A program made the position numbers and the translations under genes. Below, piece after piece: positions 1 to 7,041 of a stretch of 15,402 nt of DNA (position 1 is the first letter of the stretch; each line of letters opens with the position of its first letter). The notes under the pieces are model-generated. The model had not been told where the DNA came from, searched no databases, and saw nothing but the letters and a program-made list of their open reading frames with translations. The stretch is from Clostridia bacterium. Lineage in GTDB: Bacteria; Bacillota_E; RBS10-35; JAJYVN01. The stretch covers positions 1-15,402 of the forward strand of contig DAHWHT010000314.1 in NCBI GenBank assembly GCA_027335515.1, given 5' to 3'.

Positions 1-143
1 GGCGGCGTCCGAGGGTAGGACCGGTGGGCGAGCCTTCTTGCGCGAGCGGGGTGCAATCCTCAAACGAGAGGATGGCACCTCGCCATCGGGTTGCCTGGAC
101 TTCGGGGTGCCCAGGCCACCGGGATCTCGGCAATGGTGAACCG

Positions 144-350
144 ATGGATATGGCGCAGCCACCAGAAGTGGCCGTGCCGCCGTTGATGGGTATGCGGCCG
201 CCGTACGGGGAGACGCTGCGGAAGATTCTACCGTTGCTGGCGGGGCTGGACCGGCGTCGGCGCGAGGGTGTTGTCCAGGCGTTGCTGGCTTTCACGTACG
301 AGCGGGCGGCGCCGCAAGGCTGGGGCGCACGGTGGGTGTGCCCGTTCTGA
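144..350 (+). CDS. doubtful small hypothetical protein
   Basis: An open frame of 68 codons whose C-terminal half (GETLRKILPLLAGLDRRRRE and on) looks like an amphipathic, Arg-rich helical segment, which is the only protein-like feature. ATG 144 is preceded by a weak GGTGA four bases upstream; the frame stays open back to position 24, so the start is uncertain. The stop at 348-350 lies just before the hairpin at 355-376. I do not recognise a family. In DNA this GC-rich such an ORF can occur by chance, so the call is weak. It could also be the tail of a decayed gene. Confidence 0.18.
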   Translation: MDMAQPPEVAVPPLMGMRPPYGETLRKILPLLAGLDRRRREGVVQALLAFTYERAAPQGWGARWVCPF

Positions 351-354
351 GCCT

Positions 355-376
355 CCCCACGGCTAGAGCCGAGGGG
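355..376 (+). repeat. hairpin, possible IS200/IS605-type subterminal palindrome (copy 1)
   Basis: CCCC (355-358) pairs with GGGG (373-376) and CGGCT (360-364) with AGCCG (367-371), around one A-A mismatch and a two-base AG loop. Its core CCCCAYGGCT..AGCC is shared with the hairpin at 701-721 in the same orientation. Imperfect hairpins of this look mark the ends of IS200/IS605-family elements; that link is inference from appearance only. It could instead be a terminator-like structure for whatever ends at 350. Confidence 0.4.
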
Positions 377-700
377 TTCCGGTTTCTGCCAACCTCTCTC
401 GGGCTCTCGCGAACGTGGATCGAACGACCGCCGCTGCAACATCCCGAGCCTTGGCTGCCTTCTTCGGCGGCCATGCCGCCTACGGTCCCGGTCGCGGACA
501 ATTCACTCCGACCCCTTCGGGCGGCGGGCCGGAAGGCCCGCACCTGGCGGATGGTTGTCGCCTGGCGCCGTCCGCAGGAGCGGCTCCGCAAACCCGGCCC
601 GAAGGCCGGCGCGCTAGCTAGGCCGAGGCTTGGTGCCTTGAACGTTTTACGCGCCTGAGGTCTTCCCGGCGCAACGCCCCACGTTCGGTCGCCAAGTTAT
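377..700. other. gene-free, hairpin-rich stretch
   Basis: No reading frame here gives recognisable protein. Two tight stem-loops are visible: 524-541, a 7-bp stem GCGGGCC/GGCCCGC closed by a GGAA (GNRA-type) tetraloop, and 594-609, a 6-bp stem CCGGCC/GGCCGG closed by CGAA. A short GGAGC/GCTCC inverted repeat lies between them, near 577-587. Together with the flanking hairpins this could be a structured RNA or a decayed non-autonomous mobile element; neither is shown. Confidence 0.35.
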
Positions 701-734
701 CCCCATGGCTGAAGCCAGGGGCTTGCGCCCCTTT
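701..734 (+). repeat. overlapping hairpins, possible IS200/IS605 end or TnpB guide-RNA relic (copy 2)
   Basis: CCCC (701-704) can pair with GGGG (718-721) and TGGCT (706-710) with AGCCA (713-717), leaving A705 unpaired and a two-base GA loop. The same GGGG also starts a second perfect hairpin, GGGGC-TTGC-GCCCC (718-731), followed by TTT. The two stems exclude each other. The shape and the repeated CCCCAYGGCT core match copy 1 at 355-376. Palindromes like this are found at the right ends of IS200/IS605-type elements, where the TnpB-associated RNA ends. No tnpA or tnpB remnant could be read nearby, so the assignment is tentative. Confidence 0.42.
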
Positions 735-1220
735 CGGTCATGGGGCCGCCATCCAGGCTGAAGGGCCCTGGCCCGCATTGTTCGCGATGAGCGTCGCGCC
801 CAAGGGCAGCGCGCCGCCCGGTGCCAGGACGTGTGGGCGGCATTTGAGGGGCGCTTTCAAGGCGGTGTCGCGGTGGTGCGGTGCGCGGTGGCGGAGGAGC
901 AGGACTCGGAGCATCTGTCCGTTTGGCTGCGCGGGGACTGCGGGATGGCGGCGTCCGACGGCCGCGATGTCGCGACCTGGCGTTCTTTTCGCAAGCGCGG
1001 CGATGCCGCGATACCTTCCGCCCAAACCCATGCCGTGATGCCTTCGCGCTCTCCCGGGGGGGGCGGCACTCCCTGTGCACCCGCGGGTGGCGGTGGGCGG
1101 TGTTCGAACTGAGTGAGCCGTTTCGCGTGGACGCGGTCCTTACGGCGCTGCCCGAAGGCGGCCTCGCGGCGTGGGATGTATGGCGTAGGGTTCCGCGCTG
1201 CCGCGTCGTAAAAGGCAGAC
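735..1220. other. no supported gene
   Basis: About 490 bases before the glycoside hydrolase. Short open frames exist on the plus strand (for example 831-1112), but none shows a family signature or a good ribosome binding site. A stretch near 1100-1210 in the third plus frame reads like protein (ELSEPFRVDAVLTALPEGG) but has no convincing start and runs on as an overlapping frame into the hydrolase gene. It may be a relic. I found no convincing sigma-A promoter for the downstream gene. Confidence 0.4.
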
Positions 1221-2885
1221 ATGAGAAGGCTTGCTTGGCTGTCTTTGTGGCTGCTCACGACGCTCTGGGCCCTCGGTGGGTGTGGCCGAGTCCGGCCCTC
1301 CCACGGACTGCCGAAGCCGGGGATCCCACAGTCCATCGGCGTGAACATCCACTTCACACGGACCACGCCAAAGGAGTGGCGCCTGCTTGTCGCCAGCGGG
1401 GTTCGGTGGGTCCGCATGGACTTCACGTGGGCGACGTTGCAGCCCCGCGCCTCGGCGCCACCGAACTTCCGCGCCACCGGCTTCGACCGCCTGGTGCGGC
1501 GCCTGGGCGCGGCCCACATGCGGCCAATCTTCATCCTCGACTACTGCAACCCGGCCTTCCCCGCCGTGACGACTGCCGCGGGTCGGGCGGCGTTTGCCCG
1601 TTTTGCTGCGGCGGCCGCGCACCACTTCCGCGCAGCGGGCGTCGTCTGGGAGATTTGGAACGAACCGGACGGGGGCTTTTGGCGGTGTACGGGCCAATCC
1701 TCCGCCCTCGGGCATGCGGCCAGCTACGCCCACCTGGCCGAAGCGGCGTCCGCGGCCATTCACCACGCCGATCCGCGGGCGACGGTCATCGGCCCGGCGG
1801 CCGCGCGCTTCGATTGGTCGTGGTTCCGGCAGTTGCAGGCCGACGGGCTGTTGCGCGCCCTGCAGGGCTTCAGCGTCCACGGATACGGCGCGAACACCCC
1901 GGAGGGGGCGCAGGCCGAATGGCGCAAACTGCATGCGTTCCTGGCCGCGCATCCGGTGCACGGGCACACCCTGCCGATGCTGTCGGGGGAGTGGGGGTTC
2001 CCCACGGTGCACCCCCTGCCGCCGGGTTGGTGCTGCACCGAGTCGGTGCAGGCGGACTATCTGGTGCGGATGATGCTGGACAACCTGCAGGCCGGCACGG
2101 CGTTGTCGATTTGGTATGATCTGCACGACTGCGGCGCCTCCGGCTCCGCCGACTGTGCCTACGGGCTTTTGCACGCCAATCTGCAGCCCAAGCCCGCCTA
2201 CCATGCCCTTCGGGTACTGACCCGCACCCTGGCCGGTCAGGCGTATGTGCCCGCGCTCGATGTGGCGTCCTGCGCGTCGGGTGTCCACGCCATTCGTCTG
2301 GCGCGCGGGGGGGAGGCGTTCTGGTCGACGGGTGCCGGACCAACCAGGGGGGTGCTGTATGTCGGGGCGGCCCACCCGCGTCTGGTCGGGGAGTATGGGG
2401 CGGCGATCCGGCCGTCGGGCTCGACGGGCGTCCTGCGCGTCGTCTACCACCGTTCCGTGACCTACGTGCTGGGCGCGAGCGGGCGCCGGCCGCCGCCTGC
2501 GCCGGCCGGCCTGGCGCGGGTGGGTTCGCTGGCCCAACTGCTGACGAGGTTTTATGCGGGTACCCAAAACGGCAATCTCAACCGCCTGGGCTCTGCCGCG
2601 GCGGCGGCGGGGGTCCCGGGACGGTTGTTGCTCCAATGGACCCCATTGTGCGGTGTGGGCTCCTATCAGGTGTTCCGTGCCGCCAGCCCGCACGGGGGGG
2701 TGTGGGGGTTGGGCTGGCGGTCACTCGGACGCGTGCGCCATGCGATCTGGAGCGGGGCGGCGCCGACGTCCCCCACCTACTACGCCGTGGCGGCGGTCAG
2801 CCCGACGGGGGTGCGCGGGCCGATGTCCGCCGCGCTGCGGATCGGCGGGTCGGTCGGCCGGCCCACGGTCCGGCGGGCGGGGTGA
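1221..2885 (+). CDS. exported lipoprotein glycoside hydrolase, GH39/PslG-like, with C-terminal Fn3-like domain
   Basis: A 554-residue extracellular glycosidase, probably anchored to the membrane by lipid. Residues 1-20 are a signal peptide (MRRLAW then a Leu/Trp-rich core) ending in lipobox LGGC with Cys21. Residues about 38-335 fit a clan GH-A (beta/alpha)8 barrel: WNEP at 146-149 puts the acid/base at Glu148, and SGEWGF (255-260) puts the likely nucleophile at Glu257, a spacing usual for GH39/GH5-like retaining enzymes such as PslG. Residues about 467-541 look like a fibronectin type III domain (LLLQWTP, SYQVFRA, TYYAVAAVSPTG). The substrate is unknown; a cell-surface or biofilm polysaccharide is inferred from the PslG resemblance. 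The ATG start has only a weak AAAAGG upstream but places the signal peptide correctly. The gene ends directly against the convergent exporter. The family number is less certain than the fold and the export. Confidence 0.85.
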   Translation: MRRLAWLSLWLLTTLWALGGCGRVRPSHGLPKPGIPQSIGVNIHFTRTTPKEWRLLVASGVRWVRMDFTWATLQPRASAPPNFRATGFDRLVRRLGAAHMRPIFILDYCNPAFPAVTTAAGRAAFARFAAAAAHHFRAAGVVWEIWNEPDGGFWRCTGQSSALGHAASYAHLAEAASAAIHHADPRATVIGPAAARFDWSWFRQLQADGLLRALQGFSVHGYGANTPEGAQAEWRKLHAFLAAHPVHGHTLPMLSGEWGFPTVHPLPPGWCCTESVQADYLVRMMLDNLQAGTALSIWYDLHDCGASGSADCAYGLLHANLQPKPAYHALRVLTRTLAGQAYVPALDVASCASGVHAIRLARGGEAFWSTGAGPTRGVLYVGAAHPRLVGEYGAAIRPSGSTGVLRVVYHRSVTYVLGASGRRPPPAPAGLARVGSLAQLLTRFYAGTQNGNLNRLGSAAAAAGVPGRLLLQWTPLCGVGSYQVFRAASPHGGVWGLGWRSLGRVRHAIWSGAAPTSPTYYAVAAVSPTGVRGPMSAALRIGGSVGRPTVRRAG

Positions 2886-3614
2886 TCAGAGCGCCCGAGT
2901 GAGCATGAGCGCGGCCAGGGCCAGGATGAGGATGAAGATGGCGCGGCGAAATCGTTGCGCGGGGATGCGCTGGGAAAGCCGTGTGCCCAGCAGCGTGGCG
3001 GCGACGATCGCCGGTAGGCACGCCGCATACAGCGACCCCAGGTCCCTTGGCCAAAGCCCGCCGATGGCCTGGCCCGCCACGATCAGCAGTCCGGAGGCAA
3101 GAAAATACGCCTGCAGGGTGCCGCGAAAGCGATGGGGGGGCCAGCCCTGCAGGCTGCCGTAGATGGCGACCGGGGTGCCGTTGAAGTTGTATGCACCACC
3201 GAGGGCGCCGGAGAGGAAGCCAAAGGCATAGGCCCAACGCGCGTCCGTCGGGCGTTGGGCGGCCTGCGGCGCGCCGTCCGTTGTCAGGCCGTAGACCCCG
3301 TAGGCGGCGAGGGCGGCGGCCAGAACGGCTACGGTCGCGGCCTCGGGCGCGAAGCGGACGAGGGTGAGCCCCACCGGCAGGCCGACGACGGCGGCCGTCA
3401 GCAGCCGCGCCAGGGCGGGACGATCGGCCTGCCGCCGTCCGGTCGCGAGGGCGAGCCCGGCGACGGTGAGGCCGCACAGCGAAAGCAGGGAGACGGCGGT
3501 GTGCAGGCCTACGGGCAGCAGGGCCAGCAGGGGCATCCCGATCACCGCGTCGCCAAAGCCGAAGGTGGTGCGCAGCAACGCCGCGGCAAAGACGATCGCA
3601 ACCACAAGCAGCAT
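2886..3614 (-). CDS. TSUP-family (TauE/SafE-type) membrane exporter
   Basis: A 242-residue integral membrane protein with about eight hydrophobic segments, the usual size for the sulfite exporter TauE/SafE family, whose members move sulfite, sulfoacetate or other organosulfur anions across the inner membrane. The N-terminal repeat carries [18 protein letters not shown], and the C-terminal repeat carries [19 protein letters not shown] followed by the [15 protein letters not shown] segment; both are hallmark loops of the family. The start is awkward. ATG 3614 is the first in-frame ATG, but the best Shine-Dalgarno (GGGAGGG) lies about 22 bases upstream, directly against an ATG in another frame (3636), so a CTG start a few codons earlier is possible. 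The substrate cannot be read from the sequence. It is divergent from the threonine aldolase and convergent with the glycosidase. Confidence 0.82.
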   Translation of the reverse strand: MLLVVAIVFAAALLRTTFGFGDAVIGMPLLALLPVGLHTAVSLLSLCGLTVAGLALATGRRQADRPALARLLTAAVVGLPVGLTLVRFAPEAATVAVLAAALAAYGVYGLTTDGAPQAAQRPTDARWAYAFGFLSGALGGAYNFNGTPVAIYGSLQGWPPHRFRGTLQAYFLASGLLIVAGQAIGGLWPRDLGSLYAACLPAIVAATLLGTRLSQRIPAQRFRRAIFILILALAALMLTRAL

Positions 3615-3797
3615 CAGACCAACGGGCAGCAGCCATCCCTCCCTGGCGGGGTTTCGGGCTCCACCCGGCTGTCTGTTAGCATCGCGTCTGCGCCGCGCAG
3701 GCGCAAGCAGCCCGGGTCTGGCAGGGTCGCCGCAGTGCCGCGCGGGCAGGGCCGCCGGCTCAGGCGGCCGAATCGGAACGGAAAAGGGGTGGCGCCC

Positions 3798-4844
3798 GTG
3801 GCATCGGACGCGGTGGGTGGGGGTTGGATCGATCTGCGCTCGGACACGGTGACCCGGCCCACGCCGGAGATGCGTCGGGCCATGGCCGAGGCCGAGGTCG
3901 GCGACGACGTCTACGGGGAGGACCCGACGGTGGCGCGCCTGGAGTCGGAAGTGGCCGGCCTGCTCGGCAAGGAGTCGGCCGTGTTCGTACCCAGCGGCAC
4001 CATGGGCAACCAGCTGGCGCTGTTGGCGCAGACCGGCCGTGGGGACGAGATCCTGGTGCACGCGGACGCCCATATCTATTTTTACGAGGCCGGGGCCCCG
4101 GCGGCGCTCGCCGGTGTGATGTGCCGCCTGTTGCCCGGTGCGCGCGGACGCTTCACCCCGCAGGACGTCACGGCGGCGCTGCGGCCGCCCGGGGCGCATT
4201 TCCCGGCCACGCGCCTGCTGTGCCTGGAAAACACGCACAATCGCGGCGGCGGCGCCGTCTGGGATGCGGCTGCCACCGCCGGCGTGGCTGCGGCCGCCCG
4301 CCGCGCCGGTCTGGCCGTTCACCTCGATGGCGCCCGGATCTGGAACGCCGCCGCGGCCCTGGGTGTGGGGGAGGCGGCGTTGTGCGCGCCCGCGGATACG
4401 GTGCTCTGCTGTCTGAGCAAGGGATTGTGCGCCCCGGTCGGCTCGCTGCTGTGCGGCCCGGTGGACACGGTGGCGCGCGCCCGGCGCTGGCGCAAGGCGC
4501 TGGGCGGGGGGATGCGCCAGGCCGGGGTTCTGGCGGCCGCGGGGTTGGTGGCGGTGCGGCGGATGCGTTCACGTTTGAGCGAGGATCATGCCAATGCCCG
4601 CTATCTGGCCTTTGCCCTGGCCGATGTGCGGGGGGTGCGCGTCGACCCGGCCGAGGTGGAGACGAACATGGTGCGAGTGGGGTTGGACCGGCCGGCGGTT
4701 GAAGTGCTCGCAGACCTGCGCAGCCGTGGTGTGCTGGCCAACGCCGTCGGGCCGGGGACCCTGCGGCTGGTGACGCACCACGATGTGTCTCGGGACGCAT
4801 GCACCCGGGCGGCGGCCGCGCTGGCGGCGGTGGCGGCCGGCTGA
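3798..4844 (+). CDS. ltaE: low-specificity L-threonine aldolase
   Basis: A PLP-dependent cytosolic enzyme cleaving L-threonine or allo-threonine to glycine and acetaldehyde. At 348 residues it has the family length. Diagnostic blocks run in order: [15 protein letters not shown] (11-25), [10 protein letters not shown] (35-44), the phosphate-binding SGTMGN (66-71), [10 protein letters not shown] (143-152), HLDGAR with the PLP-contacting Asp (175-180), [10 protein letters not shown] with the Schiff-base Lys208 (207-216) and LRLVTHHDV near the C-terminus. GTG 3798 was chosen because GGAAAAGGGG ends eight bases upstream; GTG 3789 overlaps that site and the frame remains open further upstream. Sixty-three bases separate it from the aminotransferase pseudogene. 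It is divergent from the TSUP gene across about 180 bases in which I saw no clear promoter. Other members of the beta-eliminating lyase family are less likely because of the LtaE-type SKGLC block. Confidence 0.93.
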   Translation: MASDAVGGGWIDLRSDTVTRPTPEMRRAMAEAEVGDDVYGEDPTVARLESEVAGLLGKESAVFVPSGTMGNQLALLAQTGRGDEILVHADAHIYFYEAGAPAALAGVMCRLLPGARGRFTPQDVTAALRPPGAHFPATRLLCLENTHNRGGGAVWDAAATAGVAAAARRAGLAVHLDGARIWNAAAALGVGEAALCAPADTVLCCLSKGLCAPVGSLLCGPVDTVARARRWRKALGGGMRQAGVLAAAGLVAVRRMRSRLSEDHANARYLAFALADVRGVRVDPAEVETNMVRVGLDRPAVEVLADLRSRGVLANAVGPGTLRLVTHHDVSRDACTRAAAALAAVAAG

Positions 4845-4907
4845 GTCGCCGCGGCCCCGTGAACAAAGGGCGGGCGGTCAAGGGGGCCGGGGGAACGGCG
4901 GGACGCG

Positions 4908-5730
4908 ATGCGGGAGGGGGGGTGCCATCCAAAGGTGGCGGCGCGCCCGGGAGATTCGGTACGGAGTTTGCCTCCGATGTGCGGACGCGGGCGCGGCCCT
5001 GGAGGCGCAGGGACGCGAGGTGTTGCACTTGGAGATCGGCGAACCGGATGCCCGGGCGCGGCCGGCCGTGCTGGCGGCGGCCATCCGGGCCCTGGGGCAG
5101 GGGCGCGGGGTATGTTCAGGCCGCAGGGCTGCCGGAGCTGCGTCGGGCGATCGCCGCAGACGTTGAGCGGCTGGTCGGGGCCCCCGTGGACCCCCACCAG
5201 GTGGTGGTCACGGCCGGGGGCAGGCCCGTGCTGTCTTACACCGTGCTTTCTGGAGGCGGGGGACGAGGCGCTGGTGCCCGACCCGGGATTTCCGATCTAT
5301 GCGACGGCGGTTCGTTTGGCTGGCGGGATACCGGTTGCCCTGCCCCTGCGGCCGGAGCACGGCTCTTGCCTGCGGGCCGCCGACGTGGGCTGTGCTCAGC
5401 GGGGGGCAGGCGTACGTCGGGGCACGGCGGGCGGACCTCGCTGTGCGTGTGCGGTGCCTGGCCGCAGGTCTGAATGCGTTGCCCGGGCTGGCCTGCTCGG
5501 TGCCGCCGGGTGCGCTCTATGCCTGGGTGGATGTGCGCGGTACGGGGATCTGCCCGGGGAACTGGCGGACCGCCTGCTGCAGCAGGCCGGGGGTGGCCGT
5601 CCTGTCCGGCACGTGCCTCGGTGCGGGCGGGGATGGCTACCTGCGCCAGTGCGCGGGGCTGCCGATCCAGGTTGTGGATGAGGCGGTCGTCCGGATCGGT
5701 GCCTTCCTCGACGGGTGCCGGTCCGGTTGA
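4908..5730 (+). pseudogene. decayed class I/II PLP aminotransferase
   Basis: Fragments of one aminotransferase lie collinear but in changing frames: 4942-5103 (GREVLHLEIGEPDARARPAV), 5108-5248 (YVQAAGLPELRRAIAADVER), 5244-5387 (EAGDEALVPDPGFPIYATAV), 5389-5547 (AAGLNALPGL, GALYAWVDVRGTG), about 5547-5590 (GELADRLLQQAG) and 5587-5727 (GVAVLSGTCLGAGGDGYLRQ). That implies at least five frameshifts. At 5387/5389 the sequence jumps from the residue-120 region to the C-terminal domain. The middle of the protein is missing, roughly 110-130 residues including the NPTG-type motif and the PLP-lysine segment, judged against the family's usual 380-400 residues. It therefore cannot encode an active enzyme. 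The left edge is approximate. By family it could have been an aspartate or aromatic aminotransferase. Its last bases overlap the -35 box of the T-box promoter. Confidence 0.85.
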
Positions 5731-5755
5731 CCCCGGTTCGTGCCCCGCCTATACT
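5727..5755 (+). promoter_or_regulatory. sigma-A promoter of the T-box/aroF/tyrA operon
   Basis: TTGACC (5727-5732) and TATACT (5750-5755) are separated by exactly 17 bases, close to the housekeeping consensus. Transcription would begin around 5761-5763, just before T-box stem I. The -35 box contains the stop codon of the aminotransferase pseudogene. Confidence 0.75.
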
Positions 5756-5760
5756 CCCTT

Positions 5761-6043
5761 AACAACACCGATGATGGGGAGGCCGCGCCAGGGTCGGCCC
5801 GCAGAGAGCCGGGGAGGGTGGAAACCCGGCGGCGGACCGGCGCGCATACACCCCGAGGTGCCGACCGGAAGCCGCCGGCGCGAGTCGGGGGCGGTATGGT
5901 TGGGCGGCACCCCGCCGGTATCGGGGGGAGACCCGGAAACGCTTCCGGGTCCGCTGAGTCAAGGTCGGGGTCCGGTGTCCCGGCCGATTAGGGTGGTACC
6001 GCGGATAGCCTCCGCCCCTACTGGGGGTGGGGGCTTTGCCTTT
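5761..6043 (+). promoter_or_regulatory. T-box riboswitch leader, tyrosine specifier
   Basis: A tRNA-sensing leader controlling aroF and tyrA. Stem I is visible: GGGG..CGCGCC (5776-5789) pairs with GGCGCG..CCCC (5839-5854), leaving an internal loop whose 3' side is CATACA. TAC at 5847-5849 followed by A is the likely specifier codon (Tyr). The distal part has AGAGAGCC (5803-5810) and GGTGGAAACCCGGC, as in other T-boxes. A 9-bp hairpin GACCCGGAA/TTCCGGGTC (5930-5951) fits stem III. The T-box core AGGGTGGTACCGCG is at 5990-6003; its variable base is U, fitting discriminator A73 of tRNA-Tyr. CCCCT (6015-6019) can pair with AGGG (5990-5993) for the antiterminator, and the same bases form the 5' arm of the terminator. 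Uncharged tRNA-Tyr should therefore give read-through. Confidence 0.93.
6008..6043 (+). terminator. T-box intrinsic terminator
   Basis: An 11-bp stem, GCCTCCGCCCC (6008-6018) with GGGGTGGGGGC (6024-6034) including two G-U pairs, a five-base loop TACTG, then TTTGCCTTT. The 5' arm overlaps the antiterminator, so the two folds exclude each other. The U-tract is interrupted by GCC. Confidence 0.85.
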
Positions 6044-6096
6044 GGTCGGCTCCCCTCCCGGGTGGTGGGCGGCGGCGGCACAGGGGGGTCAGGAGG

Positions 6097-6981
6097 ATGG
6101 ATGCCGGCGGTGGGTCCACGGCGAAGGTGCGACCGGCGTTTCGGCTGGCCAGTCGCGGGTCGGGCCAGGCGACCAGCGTGGTGGAGATCGGTGGGGTGGC
6201 GGTCGGAGGCGGCGAGGTGGTCGTCTGCGCGGGGCCGTGTTCGGTCGAGGGCGAGGCCCAAATGCTCACCACGGCGCGGGCCGTGGCCGCCGCGGGGGCC
6301 CGACTCCTGCGCGGGGGTGCGTTCAAGCCGCGCACTTCGCCGTACGAGTTCAGCGGTTTGGGCGAAGAGGGGCTGCGTCTCTTGGCCCAGGCGCGCGCCG
6401 CGACCGGCCTGCCGGTGGTGACCGAGGTGATGACGCCCCATCAGGTCGAGGGGGTGGCGCGGTATGCCGACTGCCTGCAGATCGGGGCGCGCAATATGCA
6501 GAACTACGAACTGCTGCGCGAGGTCGGTCGGGCCCGGCTGCCGGTGCTCCTGAAACGCGGACTTGCCGCCACCATCCAGGAGTGGTTGATGGCGGCGGAG
6601 TATGTGCTTTCCGGCGGGAACCCCCAGGTGGTGCTCTGCGAGCGCGGTATCCGCGGTTTCGACAACGCCCATACCCGTTTCACCCTCGACCTCGCCGCGG
6701 TGCCGGTGGTGAAGGCCCTCAGCCATCTGCCCGTCCTGGTGGATCCCAGCCATGGAACCGGGCGCGCGGATCTCGTGGCCGCGATGGCGTGCGCGGCCGT
6801 CGCCGCCGGTGCGGACGGCCTGTTGATCGAGGTCCACCCGCATCCGGCGCAGGCGCGGTCGGACGCCGCGCAGACCCTCGACTTTCCCGCCTTCGCCGAT
6901 CTGATGGCCGGGGTGCGTCGGGTCGCGGGCGCCGTCGACCGGGATGTGGCGCAGCCGGAGTCGGCGCACGCGTCGGTCTGA
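6097..6981 (+). CDS. aroF: 3-deoxy-7-phosphoheptulonate (DAHP) synthase, type I-beta, no regulatory domain
   Basis: Condenses phosphoenolpyruvate and erythrose 4-phosphate to DAHP, the first shikimate-pathway step. Blocks in order: CAGPCSVE (44-51, metal ligand Cys45), [20 protein letters not shown] (74-93), GARNMQN (130-136), LLKRG (151-155), CERGIRGF (181-188), DPSHGTG (216-222, His219), IEVHPHP (Glu245) and the Asp256 region. This is the KDO8P-like I-beta barrel. At 294 residues it has only about 35 residues before the barrel, too few for the ferredoxin-like N-terminal domain that gives Tyr/Phe inhibition in longer I-beta enzymes, and there is no fused chorismate mutase. Feedback inhibition is therefore probably absent, with control left to the T-box (inference). 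ATG 6097 follows AGGGGGG (6082-6088) at about eight bases; a second AGGAGG abuts it. tyrA follows closely, probably in the same operon. Confidence 0.94.
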   Translation: MDAGGGSTAKVRPAFRLASRGSGQATSVVEIGGVAVGGGEVVVCAGPCSVEGEAQMLTTARAVAAAGARLLRGGAFKPRTSPYEFSGLGEEGLRLLAQARAATGLPVVTEVMTPHQVEGVARYADCLQIGARNMQNYELLREVGRARLPVLLKRGLAATIQEWLMAAEYVLSGGNPQVVLCERGIRGFDNAHTRFTLDLAAVPVVKALSHLPVLVDPSHGTGRADLVAAMACAAVAAGADGLLIEVHPHPAQARSDAAQTLDFPAFADLMAGVRRVAGAVDRDVAQPESAHASV

Positions 6982-7041
6982 GCGGTGGGAAAGGACCCAG
7001 AGGCCCGCAGGGCCCGGAAGGGGCGCAGGGGGGGCTTGGGC

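Noticed and set aside
350..735. Group II intron or tRNA-like RNA in the hairpin-rich stretch
   Set aside because: No domain V-like sequence, no T-arm or acceptor-stem pattern, and no intron-encoded reverse transcriptase.
1140..2693. 517-codon open frame on the minus strand opposite the glycosidase
   Set aside because: Arg/Pro/Gly-rich composition with no family signature; it mirrors the real gene on the plus strand, a common effect in GC-rich DNA.
3132..3797. Upstream extension of the threonine aldolase frame
   Set aside because: Gly/Arg/Gln-rich, antisense to the exporter, and not part of the aldolase family; GTG 3798 has a good ribosome binding site.
3615..4322. N-terminal extension of the TSUP reading frame over the threonine aldolase gene
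   Set aside because: The frame is open to 4322, but this part is hydrophilic, unlike the family, and lies antisense to a well-conserved aldolase.
4168..5197. Long minus-strand frames opposite the aldolase and the pseudogene
   Set aside because: Pro/Arg-rich composition without motifs; they follow the codon bias of the plus-strand gene.
4908..5730. Programmed frameshifting or an intact small protein within the aminotransferase region
   Set aside because: Several frame changes in both directions and the loss of the PLP-lysine region fit decay, not a recoding mechanism.
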